The notes under the pieces: model-generated
Seen by the model: only the letters and a program-made list of their open reading frames with translations
Told to the model about the DNA's origin: nothing
Databases searched by the model: none
Source: JALYGY01 sp963800975
GTDB lineage: Bacteria; Actinomycetota; Rubrobacteria; Rubrobacterales; Rubrobacteraceae
NCBI GenBank assembly: GCA_963800975.1
Contig: CAWDDB010000008.1
Coordinates: 806,001 to 870,000, forward strand
Direction of reading: 5' to 3'
Length of the DNA stretch: 64,000 nucleotides
Shown: in pieces, positions 8,793-17,322 of the stretch
Numbering within the stretch: the stretch's first letter is position 1
Layout: every line of letters begins with the position of its first letter
Position numbers and translations under genes: made by a program

Positions 8793-11084
8793 CTACTCTT
8801 CTCCCCGGCGCAGGCGCTGCGCGAGGCGCTCCGCTGCCCGGTAGCAAAGCGCCCACATCGTGAGCGTCGGGTTGACGCCGGGACACGTCGGGAAGACCGC
8901 CCCGCCGAAGACGTACAGGCCCGGCGTGTCGTGGACGCGCAGCTCGGGGTCGACGACCGACGTAGCCGGATCCTCGCCCATGCGGCACCCGCCGAGGTCG
9001 TGGCTGCTGCACACGCCTCGGAAGCGTGGGCCGCGCCAGGTCTTCGTCGCCCCCATCGCGAGCAGGATCTCCTCCCCTTTCGCCTCCGTCCACTCGGCCA
9101 GGCGTCGCTCGTTCTCCCTGAGGTCGCAGGTGATCCTCACAACAGGGAGCCCGAGTCCGCTGCGGTCGCGGTGGCGCGGGTCGAGGTCCAAGAAGTCGGT
9201 CTCGTAGGATAGCGACTCTGGTTGGATGCGGACCGCGCAGATGTGTTGCCAGCGCCCGAGATGGTCCTTGTATCCCTTGCCCCAGGCCGGGACGTCTGGG
9301 GGCAAACCCTCCCGGCTGATCTGAATCGGCAGCTGCTGGTTCTCGACGTTGGGGGTGGCCCCGCCGACGAACCCGTGCGAGGCCGAGTCGAAGCCTTCGG
9401 CCACGAAGTCGTCGAGGCCCCACATCTGCGCCGCCGGCCCCGTGTGCTTGTTGAAGACCACGTCCGGGAAGTAGCCGTAGACGTCGGCCCACATCTTGGT
9501 CATGAAGTGCTTGCCGACCTGGCCCGCGTTGTTGCCGAGGCCGTCCCCGTGCCGCCCGCCACCGGAGAGCAGCAGCAGACGCACGTTCTCGAAGGTATAG
9601 CCGCACAGGACAACCGTGCGGGCCTCCTGGACCCTGGCTTCGCCGCCCGCGTCGACGTACTCTACCCCGCTCGCGCGTCCTTCCCGGTCGGTCAGGACGC
9701 TCACGACGCGGCAGCGGGTCCTCAACTCGAAGTTGCCGGTCGCGAGCGCCTCGGGGACCGAGGTGAGGCCGGGATGCCAGCGCTCGTCGTTCATGGGCCC
9801 GAACCCGCCGCTCCAAGCGCAGTAGCCCGTCGCCGGGTAGCCGTTGTACGGCTCGCTGTTGACAGCGACCGGCGTCGGGTAGGGATGCAGCCCCATCTCT
9901 TTCGTGGCTTTGCGGAAGATCTCGCCGGTCCGGAACGGCCTCAACGGGGGGAGCGGATAGGGCTCTTTGCGAGGGACGAAGGGGTTGTCGTCGTTGCCGG
10001 CGACCCCGATCAAATTCTCCAGGGTTGCGTAGTACGGTTCGAGGTCGTCGTAGGCGACGGGCCAGTCGGCCAGTGTGTGCCCTTCCGGCAACGCGTCCTC
10101 GCCGAAGCTATCGCGCACGTGGGTGAGGCAACGGAAGTGATGCGGATGGCAACGCCGCAGAGCGCCGCCCCAGTGGATGACGGATCCGCCCACCCCGTTC
10201 ATCATGCGCCCGAGAGAGAACGTGGCCTCCCGGGTGGGCTCCCCCGCGTCGCGCCGCCAGCGCGGCGTCTCGCTCAGGAACTTGGGCCCCATCTCGCCCC
10301 TGCAGTAGTAGGCAGACCCAAGCTCGTCAGGCAGGAAATCGTGCTTGGTGCGCCAAGGCCCCGCCTCGAGCCCCACCACGCGCAGACCCGCGCGGGCGAG
10401 AACGGGAGCGACAACGCTCCCCATCGCTCCTACCCCCACGAGCACAACGTCGGCAACCCCGCTCGGGGGCTCTGCGCCCTTCTGCGAGTCGTAGCCGGGA
10501 AGGTCCACGGGCTCGCTCGGGGAGCCGCCAAGGGAATAGCCGAGGTCTTCGAGGGCCTGTATCTTGCCCCCCTTGTTTGCCGGCTCCTCCGCGAGGTTCT
10601 CCGCGGCAGAGTTCTCGAGCCAGACGCCGGGGTGTCCCAAGAACCTCCAGCCGAGCTTCTCCCGGTTGCCGCCGTGGGCGGGGTCGGCGAAGAGCCCCTC
10701 TTGAAGGTGGGAGCGCAGCATCCCGAAGAACTCGCGCTGCGGAGGGACGCCGAAGTTCGGCAGCTCTCCGGTCTCGAGGCCGGAGATCAAAGCGTCCTGG
10801 TTCCCAGTGGTGCAAGCCGCGAACGGGGGCCCGTGGCGCCGGCGAGCGGCGAGGTCGAGCGCCGCGAGGCCAAGCCGGTAGGCGTCGGTTTTGTCCCGGT
10901 AGGCGCCCGCGAGCGCCCGATCCAGGTAGGCGACGACGCCGATCCCGGTCGCCCCTGGCCCGTTCTCGTCCGTCGGGAAAAGTCGTTCGAAGACCGATGC
11001 CGCGGTCCGCGCCTCGTAGGGAGTTAGGACCAACAGGGCCCGCATCCCTCCATTCAGACGCCGCTCCGGTTCTCCCCTCTCCAC
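8793..11084 (-). CDS. GMC-type FAD dehydrogenase fused to a gluconate-2-dehydrogenase subunit-3-like domain
   Basis: A 763-residue two-part protein. Residues about 14-170 match the small subunit (subunit 3) of membrane sugar dehydrogenases (LTPYEARTAASVFERLFP, GNQDALISGLETGELPNF, GNREKLGWRFLGHPGV). From about residue 210 comes a GMC oxidoreductase with FAD-binding VVLVGVGAMGS and EAG. The active-site end reads SSHDLGGCRMG ... GVNPTLTMWA, with the usual His/Asn pair. In known complexes these parts are separate polypeptides with a cytochrome c subunit, which is not found here. It probably oxidises a sugar or sugar alcohol. The start is uncertain: an ATG at 11045 is also possible. Confidence 0.85.
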   Translation of the reverse strand: MERGEPERRLNGGMRALLVLTPYEARTAASVFERLFPTDENGPGATGIGVVAYLDRALAGAYRDKTDAYRLGLAALDLAARRRHGPPFAACTTGNQDALISGLETGELPNFGVPPQREFFGMLRSHLQEGLFADPAHGGNREKLGWRFLGHPGVWLENSAAENLAEEPANKGGKIQALEDLGYSLGGSPSEPVDLPGYDSQKGAEPPSGVADVVLVGVGAMGSVVAPVLARAGLRVVGLEAGPWRTKHDFLPDELGSAYYCRGEMGPKFLSETPRWRRDAGEPTREATFSLGRMMNGVGGSVIHWGGALRRCHPHHFRCLTHVRDSFGEDALPEGHTLADWPVAYDDLEPYYATLENLIGVAGNDDNPFVPRKEPYPLPPLRPFRTGEIFRKATKEMGLHPYPTPVAVNSEPYNGYPATGYCAWSGGFGPMNDERWHPGLTSVPEALATGNFELRTRCRVVSVLTDREGRASGVEYVDAGGEARVQEARTVVLCGYTFENVRLLLLSGGGRHGDGLGNNAGQVGKHFMTKMWADVYGYFPDVVFNKHTGPAAQMWGLDDFVAEGFDSASHGFVGGATPNVENQQLPIQISREGLPPDVPAWGKGYKDHLGRWQHICAVRIQPESLSYETDFLDLDPRHRDRSGLGLPVVRITCDLRENERRLAEWTEAKGEEILLAMGATKTWRGPRFRGVCSSHDLGGCRMGEDPATSVVDPELRVHDTPGLYVFGGAVFPTCPGVNPTLTMWALCYRAAERLAQRLRRGEE

Positions 11085-11090
11085 TATATG

Positions 11091-12545
11091 CTAGGGATGA
11101 AGCTCTGCCGGTGTGCCGAGCCCGTCGTAGTGCAGGTAGACGGTCTTGCGGCGCAGGTACCGCTCGTACCCGTACGGCCCGTCGTCGCCGCCCATGCCGG
11201 AGAGCCGGTACCCGGTGTGGAAGCCTTGCAGCTGCTCTGGGCCCACCTTGTTTATGTAGATCTCGCCGAAGTCCACGTCGTCTATCGCCCGCATCGCCTT
11301 ATGCAGGTCGGACGTGAAGACGTAGGCGCTCAGGCCATACGGGGAGTCGTTGGCCAGACCCACGACCTCACCGAAGTCGTCGAAGGGTTGTATCGGGAGC
11401 ACCGGACCGAAAACCTCGCGTTGCACGATATCCATGTCGTTCGTGGTCCCGGTGAGCACCGTCGGCTCGAACCAGTACCCCCTATCGAACTCCTCCCCCT
11501 GCGGCCGTCCGCCGCCAAGGACGACCTCGGCCCCCTGCTCCACGGCCCCCTCGACAAGCGCCTCGACCTTTTCCAGCTCGGGTTTGTTCACCTTCGGGCC
11601 CATCTGCACGTCTTCGCGCATCGGGTCCCCCATGCGCAACGACGACGCCGCCTCTACGAAGCGCTCGACGAACTCGTCGTAGACGCCGCGCTGGACGTAG
11701 GTGCGCTCGTTGCAGGTGCAGACCTGCCCGCAGTTCCAGAAGCGCGCGTCCACCGCGTTCTCGACCGCGGCGACGATGTCGGCATCCTCGAGGACTATAA
11801 AGGGGGCCTTCCCGCCCAGCTCCAGCGAGACGGGGGTGATGTTCTCGGCTGCTGCGGCGAGGATTTCGCGCCCGCCCCGGACCGAGCCGGTCATGCTCAC
11901 CATCCGGGTTTTGGGGTGGCGGACCAGCGCGTCGCCGACCGTACGCCCCGCGCCGGTGACAACGTTCACGACCCCGGGAGGCACGCCCGCGTCCTCCAGG
12001 ATCCCGACGAGCGCGAGCGCAGAGAGCGGCGTGTCCTCGTGGGGCTTGAGCACGATCGCGTTGCCGGCCATTATGGCCGGCGCGACCTTGCGGGCAAAGA
12101 GCGCAGCCGGGTAGTTCCAGGGGACGATGCCGACCACCACGCCGTAGGGCACGGACCTGACGAAAAGCTGCTCTTTCGCTTCGTCGGGGGCGAACATCGT
12201 CCCTACTTGGGCGCGCTCGAATGTGGCGTAGTAGTCGAAGAACCCCGCGGCCGCGCCGCCCACCTCGCCGCGGGCCTCGGTGATCGTCTTGCCCTGCTCC
12301 GTAACGACGAGGGCGGCGAGCTCCTCACGGCGGGCCCGAATCCCCTCGGCGGCCGCCCTCAGCACCGCCCCGCGTTCGGGGCCGCTCCTGCGTCCCCACT
12401 CGCGCTGGGCGTGTCGGGCCGCCTCGAGCGCGTGCGCGGCGTGCCCACCGTCGGCCTCCGGTACGGCGGCGAACACCGACTCGTCAGCGGGGTTGATAAC
12501 GGGGCGTGTCTCCCTTGTCGTGACCCAGGAGCCGCCGATCAACAT
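11091..12545 (-). CDS. NAD(P)-dependent aldehyde dehydrogenase
   Basis: A 484-residue member of the ALDH superfamily. It begins with the typical MLIGGSWVTT. It has PWNYPAALFARKVAPAIMAGN, the catalytic Glu segment LELGGKAPF and the catalytic Cys in FWNCGQVCTCNER. A TTG at 12581 with GAAAGG seven bases upstream is a possible alternative start adding 12 residues. It sits between the ABC permeases and the sugar dehydrogenase. In such loci these enzymes often act on lactaldehyde, glycolaldehyde or alpha-ketoglutarate semialdehyde; the last would complete a Weimberg-type route, by inference. Confidence 0.9.
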   Translation of the reverse strand: MLIGGSWVTTRETRPVINPADESVFAAVPEADGGHAAHALEAARHAQREWGRRSGPERGAVLRAAAEGIRARREELAALVVTEQGKTITEARGEVGGAAAGFFDYYATFERAQVGTMFAPDEAKEQLFVRSVPYGVVVGIVPWNYPAALFARKVAPAIMAGNAIVLKPHEDTPLSALALVGILEDAGVPPGVVNVVTGAGRTVGDALVRHPKTRMVSMTGSVRGGREILAAAAENITPVSLELGGKAPFIVLEDADIVAAVENAVDARFWNCGQVCTCNERTYVQRGVYDEFVERFVEAASSLRMGDPMREDVQMGPKVNKPELEKVEALVEGAVEQGAEVVLGGGRPQGEEFDRGYWFEPTVLTGTTNDMDIVQREVFGPVLPIQPFDDFGEVVGLANDSPYGLSAYVFTSDLHKAMRAIDDVDFGEIYINKVGPEQLQGFHTGYRLSGMGGDDGPYGYERYLRRKTVYLHYDGLGTPAELHP

Positions 12546-12592
12546 GGCGGGATCCCGCCCCAGGATCGTTCTCAAGTCCAAGAGAATGCCTT

Positions 12593-13585
12593 TCAGAGGT
12601 TGCGCCTGCGGGTAAGGTAGATCTGGATCGTGACCACCACGATCAGGAACGCACCGCTCGCCATCTGCTGGGTGTATGAGCTCAGGGTCCCGACCTGGTT
12701 TATGAGGTTCTGTAGCACGCCGAGGATAAGCACGCCGACGAGCGAGCCGCTCATCGTGCCGTACCCCCCCGTGAGCAGCGTGCCGCCGACCACCACGGCG
12801 GCGATGGCGTCGAGCTCCCACGCGGCGCCCACCACCGGCTGGCCCGCGGAGAGCCGGGCGGCGAGCAGGGTGCCAGCCAATCCGGCCAGAGCGCCGCTCA
12901 CCGTGTAGGCGATTATCTTCGTTCGGTCCACGGCGACCCCCATCAGCTGCGCCGCGTCCTCGCTGCCGCCGATGGCGAAAATCGCTTGCCCGTAGCTGGT
13001 GCGGTTGAGAACCAGCGCCCCGATGGCGAATGCGAGTACCATTATGAAGATAGGCACGTCTATCCCGAGGATCTCACCCCTTCCCAACCAGGTGAACACG
13101 GGGGCGTCGGAGATGCCGATGGTCCGTTCACCCGCGATAGCGAGCACCAGGCCGCGCACCCCGAGCAGGGCGGCCAGGGTCACGATAAACGGCGCCATCT
13201 TCGCCCTCGCTATGAGCAGCCCGTTGAGAAATCCGATCGCCCCGCAGGCCAACACGGGCACCACCAGGGCGAGCGGCCAGGCGACCTGCACGCTGAAGGC
13301 CGCAAGGACCCCGCCGAGCGCGAGAAGGGAACCAACGGAGAGGTCGATGCCCTTGGAGATGATCACGAAGGTCATCCCGACCGCGATCAGGCCGAGAAAC
13401 GAGCTCTGCGCGACCACGTTCTCCAGATTCCTGAAGGTGAGGAACTGGTCGAACGCGAAGGCCGAGACGGCGAGCACCAATACCAGGACCGCGAGCGCTC
13501 CGTGGCGCTGGAGCACCGCGAAAAAGCGCTCGCCGCGGCCAGACTCCTCGTTCGCAGCGGCCTCGGCGGCGGGACCGGCGACCAC
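12593..13585 (-). CDS. Sugar ABC transporter permease (RbsC/YjfF type)
   Basis: A 330-residue CUT2-family permease with about ten hydrophobic segments. The family signatures GLIAVGMTFVIISKGIDLSVGS and DAIAAVVVGGTLLTGGYG are present. Its GTG overlaps the stop of the upstream permease gene by one base. Two different permeases in one operon point to a heterodimeric channel, as in the YtfT/YjfF furanose system, rather than the homodimer of RbsC. Confidence 0.92.
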   Translation of the reverse strand: MVAGPAAEAAANEESGRGERFFAVLQRHGALAVLVLVLAVSAFAFDQFLTFRNLENVVAQSSFLGLIAVGMTFVIISKGIDLSVGSLLALGGVLAAFSVQVAWPLALVVPVLACGAIGFLNGLLIARAKMAPFIVTLAALLGVRGLVLAIAGERTIGISDAPVFTWLGRGEILGIDVPIFIMVLAFAIGALVLNRTSYGQAIFAIGGSEDAAQLMGVAVDRTKIIAYTVSGALAGLAGTLLAARLSAGQPVVGAAWELDAIAAVVVGGTLLTGGYGTMSGSLVGVLILGVLQNLINQVGTLSSYTQQMASGAFLIVVVTIQIYLTRRRNL

Positions 13586-14568
13586 TAGACCGACCCCCTC
13601 CCTCTCTGGATGTACACGGCGAGCAAGATTATTACCGCCTTGAGGATCTGGGCGTAGGTGAAGGGCAGGTCGTTCATGATGAAAGTTGCCGTGATCACCT
13701 GCATCACCAGCGCCCCCATCACCGTCCCGACCACGCTCACCTTGCCTCCCGAGAGTGGGGTGCCCCCGACCACGACGGCGGCGATGGCGTCGAGCTCTAT
13801 CAGGATGCCGATCGTCGCGGGGTCCCCGGCGCTGAGGCGCGCGGTGGCGATTACTCCCGCGATCGTCGCGAGCGCCGCGCTGGTCGCGTACACGGCGACC
13901 AGCACGGCCCTCACGGGGTGTCCCGAGAGGTAGCTGGCCGCGCGGTTGCCGCCGATCGCGAGCACGTAGCGCCCGAACGTGGTGCGTCTCACGAGGAAGC
14001 CGACGATCAGGGCCAGCACGCCGGCGATGATGACCGGAAGCGGTATCCCGAGCACCTCCGACTGCCCCAAAGCCAGGAACGCCGGGTCGCTGATGATCTG
14101 GAGCTGCCCGCCGACGAGCACCTGGGCGAGGCCCCGGCCGCCGACGAAGAGGGCAAGCGTAGCGATAATCGGCTGCACCCCAACGAAAGCAACGAGGAAG
14201 CCGTTCAGCCCGCCGGCTAGGGTTCCGACCACGAGCGCAATGAGGACCGCGACCGGCCAGCCGTACCCGAGATAGAGCGGCACGATCGCCGAAGCGATCG
14301 CCATCACCGCACCGACGGAGAGGTCGATGCCCTCCGTCCCGATGACGAGGGCCATCCCCAGGGAGACGATCAGCACCGGCGCGACCTGGACCAGGAGGTT
14401 GAACAGGGTGGCCGCGGTCGCAAAGTTGGTCGTGAAGACCGCGTTGAAGAGCACCAGCAACGCGAAGGCCACGTAGACGCCGTTGTCGCGCGCCCAGCCG
14501 ACGACCGTGCCAGCGTCGAGCGACCGGTTACCCGTCGTCGCCCTACTCACCAGCCGCCTCCTCGCCAC
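13585..14568 (-). CDS. Sugar ABC transporter permease (RbsC/YtfT type)
   Basis: A 327-residue CUT2 permease. It has multiple membrane spans, SLGMALVIGTEGIDLSVGAVMA and ELDAIAAVVVGGTPLSGGK. It overlaps the end of the ATPase gene by 26 bases and the start of the second permease by one base, so the transporter genes are tightly coupled. Confidence 0.92.
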   Translation of the reverse strand: MARRRLVSRATTGNRSLDAGTVVGWARDNGVYVAFALLVLFNAVFTTNFATAATLFNLLVQVAPVLIVSLGMALVIGTEGIDLSVGAVMAIASAIVPLYLGYGWPVAVLIALVVGTLAGGLNGFLVAFVGVQPIIATLALFVGGRGLAQVLVGGQLQIISDPAFLALGQSEVLGIPLPVIIAGVLALIVGFLVRRTTFGRYVLAIGGNRAASYLSGHPVRAVLVAVYATSAALATIAGVIATARLSAGDPATIGILIELDAIAAVVVGGTPLSGGKVSVVGTVMGALVMQVITATFIMNDLPFTYAQILKAVIILLAVYIQRGRGSV

Positions 14569-16087
14569 CTGGGCCCCCGCCCTCCGCTAGGGCCTCCATG
14601 ATGTTCTCCTCGCTTATCTCTTCGCCGGAGAGTTCCCCGACGACGGCCCCGCTCTTCAGCACGACGACCCGGTCGGAGCCCTCCACCACCTCCTCTAACT
14701 CGGAGGAGATCATCACTACACCCAGGCCGTCCTCGGCCAGCCCGTCGATTAGGTGCTGCACCTCGGCCTTGGCGCCCACGTCGATGCCGCGGGTCGGCTC
14801 GTCGAGGATGAGCACCTTCGGGTTCAGGCAGAGCCAGCGGGCGAGCATCACCTTCTGTTGGTTGCCGCCGGAGAGCTCCTCGACCGGCTGGTCCGGGCTG
14901 GAGGCCTTGATCCCGAGCCGCTCCACGAAACGCTCGACGAGCTCGTTTTGGGCCTTCTCAGAGACGAGACCGGCCCTCGAGAGGCGCGGCATGGCCGCGG
15001 CGACGATGTTCTCCTTTACCGACAGACCGGGGATGATGCCCTCGGACCTGCGGTCCTCGGGCAAGAACGCGATGCCGGCCTTGATCGCCGAGGCGGGCGA
15101 GCCGGTCTTCACCTCCTCGCCCGCCACAATCACCTCCCCCGAGTCGAGGGGCTGCGCGCCGAATATAGCCTTGGCCGTCTCGCTGCGGCCGGCGCCGAGG
15201 AGGCCGGCCAGGCCGACGACCTCGCCGGGACGCACGTCGAAGGAGACGCCCTCGAGGACGTGGCGGCGGGTCAGGCCTTGGGCACGAAGCACGGGCTCCC
15301 TCCCCACCTCGTGGTGCTCACCGAACCCGGTGGCGTGGCGCTCGACCTCGGAGAGCTCGCGGCCGAGCATGGTGGCGATTAGATGGAGCTTCGGGAGCTC
15401 GGCCAGGTCCCCGTTATGTACCACCCTCCCGTCGCGCAGCACGGTGACCTGCTCGCAGATCTCGTAAAGCTCGTCGAGGTGGTGGCTCACGTAGACCACC
15501 CCGACGTCCTCATCGCGGAGCTGACGGATCACCCCGAAAAGCTTCTCGACCTCCCGCGCCTCGAGCGAGGAGGTCGGCTCGTCCATGATGACGACCCTAG
15601 CGTCGAGCGAGACCGCCCGGGCGATCGCGACCATCTGCTGCGTCCCGAGTCCCAAGGCGTGCAGCGGCGCGGTCGCGTCGGCTTCGATGCCGTACCGGCC
15701 CAGGATCTCGGCCGCCTCCCGGTTCATCTTCTCTGCGTCGAGCAGGCCGAAGCGGGTGCGGGGCTCGCGGCCGAGAAAGACGTTCTGCGCCACCGAGCGC
15801 ATCGGTATCAGGTTGATTTCCTGGTAGATCGTGCTGATCCCCGCCGCCTGAGAGTCGCGCGGGCTGGCGAACGAGACCTCCTCTCCGCCGAGGTATACGT
15901 GACCCTCGTCGGGGGTGTAGACGCCGGTGACCACCTTTATCAAGGTGGACTTGCCCGCGCCGTTCTCGCCCACGAGGGCGCGCACCTCCCCCGGCAGCAG
16001 CCCGAAGGAAACCCCGTCGAGGGCGAGGACGCCGGGGAACCTCTTTGTCACCTCGCGCGCCTCGAGGACCGGGGCTCGCTCGTTCAT
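14543..16087 (-). CDS. Sugar ABC transporter ATPase (RbsA/YtfR type)
   Basis: A 514-residue double ATPase of the CUT2 family. The first half has Walker A GENGAGKSTL, a degenerate signature LGLGTQQMVAIA and Walker B VVIMDEPTSSLE. The second half has the atypical Walker A GLLGAGRSETAKA, signature LSGGNQQKVMLARWL and VLILDEPTRGIDVG, as is normal for the family. It lies 20 bases after the binding-protein stop and overlaps the first permease. It energises uptake by the neighbouring permease pair. Confidence 0.95.
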   Translation of the reverse strand: MNERAPVLEAREVTKRFPGVLALDGVSFGLLPGEVRALVGENGAGKSTLIKVVTGVYTPDEGHVYLGGEEVSFASPRDSQAAGISTIYQEINLIPMRSVAQNVFLGREPRTRFGLLDAEKMNREAAEILGRYGIEADATAPLHALGLGTQQMVAIARAVSLDARVVIMDEPTSSLEAREVEKLFGVIRQLRDEDVGVVYVSHHLDELYEICEQVTVLRDGRVVHNGDLAELPKLHLIATMLGRELSEVERHATGFGEHHEVGREPVLRAQGLTRRHVLEGVSFDVRPGEVVGLAGLLGAGRSETAKAIFGAQPLDSGEVIVAGEEVKTGSPASAIKAGIAFLPEDRRSEGIIPGLSVKENIVAAAMPRLSRAGLVSEKAQNELVERFVERLGIKASSPDQPVEELSGGNQQKVMLARWLCLNPKVLILDEPTRGIDVGAKAEVQHLIDGLAEDGLGVVMISSELEEVVEGSDRVVVLKSGAVVGELSGEEISEENIMEALAEGGGPGGEEAAGE

Positions 16088-16107
16088 CGGCGGGGCCTCC
16101 TCTCCGC

Positions 16108-17172
16108 CTAGTAGGCCGAGTCTATGTACTTCTCGGCGTTGCTCTTGTCGAAGAAGCGGTCCTTGAGGATGATCTCCTGCGGTATCGGCTCGCCCTCGAG
16201 GAACTGGTCGATGGTGGCGAACGTCAGGGGCCCAAAGCGCGGGTTGGACTCCACCGTGGCGCCGAGCTTGCCGTCGATGATCGCCTGCAGGGCGTCGCGC
16301 GTTCCGTCGACCGAGACTATGGTGACGTCCTCGCCCGGAGTCTTTCCGGCGGCCTCGAGCGCCTGGATCGCCCCGATGGCCATCTCGTCGTTGTGCGCGT
16401 ATACCGCGTCGATGTTCGGGTTGGCCTGGATGAGCTGCTCCATGACCTCCTGGCCACCCGCCCGCGTGAAGTCGCCGCTCTGCGAGGCGACGATCTCCAT
16501 ACCGGGCTCGCCCTCGATGGCGTTGCGGAAGCCCTCCGCGCGGTCGTTGGTGACCGAGGCCCCGATGGTCCCTTCGAGCTCCGCGATCACGGCCTCGCCG
16601 TCCGTGGCCTCCACGAGCCAGCTACCGGCCCGCTCGCCCTGTTCTATGAAGTTGGAGCCGAGGAAGGAGATGTACTCTTCGCAGATCTCCCCTCGCGCCT
16701 CGCGATCCACGAGGAAGACCGGCACGTCGGCCTTGTTGGCGGCGTCGAGCGCGGGGGCGAGCCCCTCGAACTCGCGTGGGGCGAGTATGAGTACGTCGAT
16801 GCCCTGGGCTATCATGTCCTCCACGTCAGAGACTTGCTTCGGGGTCTCGGACTGGGCGTCGGTGGCGATGTACTTGCCCGCCTGCTTCGTGCCCTCGGCC
16901 TCCATCGACTCGGTTTGCGCGATCCGCCAGGGGTTGTTGTTCTCCGTCTGGGAGAACCCGACCGTGGCCTCCTCGAGGGTGACGTCGGGCGGCTGGACGT
17001 CGCACTTCTCGACGCTGGCTGATTCGGCGCCCTTCTGCACCTGTTGCTGGCCCTCTTTCCCGCCGCTCCCCGTCCCTTGATCCTCGGGGTTTGCCCCAGG
17101 CGGCGAACACGCCGCCCCCAGCAGCAGCATTAGGGCCACCACCACGATCCACGATCCCTTGCTCCGTGCCAT
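16108..17172 (-). CDS. Sugar-binding lipoprotein of the ABC transporter (YtfQ-like)
   Basis: A 354-residue periplasmic-binding-protein-like lipoprotein (type I fold). The signal peptide ends in the lipobox LLLGAAC with Cys at about residue 22, followed by a Gly/Gln/Lys-rich linker to about residue 60. The mature domain begins TVGFSQTENNNPWRIAQTESM, which resembles the galactofuranose binder YtfQ more than RbsB. It also has the family hinge and ligand segments (VFLVDREA, AHNDEMAIGAIQALEAAG). A furanose sugar is therefore the best guess. It is the first transporter gene of the locus. Confidence 0.9.
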   Translation of the reverse strand: MARSKGSWIVVVALMLLLGAACSPPGANPEDQGTGSGGKEGQQQVQKGAESASVEKCDVQPPDVTLEEATVGFSQTENNNPWRIAQTESMEAEGTKQAGKYIATDAQSETPKQVSDVEDMIAQGIDVLILAPREFEGLAPALDAANKADVPVFLVDREARGEICEEYISFLGSNFIEQGERAGSWLVEATDGEAVIAELEGTIGASVTNDRAEGFRNAIEGEPGMEIVASQSGDFTRAGGQEVMEQLIQANPNIDAVYAHNDEMAIGAIQALEAAGKTPGEDVTIVSVDGTRDALQAIIDGKLGATVESNPRFGPLTFATIDQFLEGEPIPQEIILKDRFFDKSNAEKYIDSAY

Positions 17173-17322
17173 TATCTCCCGTCCACCCCTTCCTCGACTA
17201 TGGATTTGCCTTCCCCTACCTACGTTTTCTATCCGTCCTCCACTTTCTCACCCTCGACGGCAAGGGTGCGCCCTCTACCGGCCGCGCTCGCGGCCAGTCT
17301 CGGTTTCGAGAGCGGCTCGAGG

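Noticed and set aside
9222..11027. A 601-codon open frame on the plus strand opposite the GMC dehydrogenase
   Set aside because: It is a GC-rich shadow of the real gene, without family motifs or a ribosome site.
11088..12620. A 510-codon open frame opposite the aldehyde dehydrogenase
   Set aside because: The minus strand carries all ALDH catalytic motifs; the plus frame has none.
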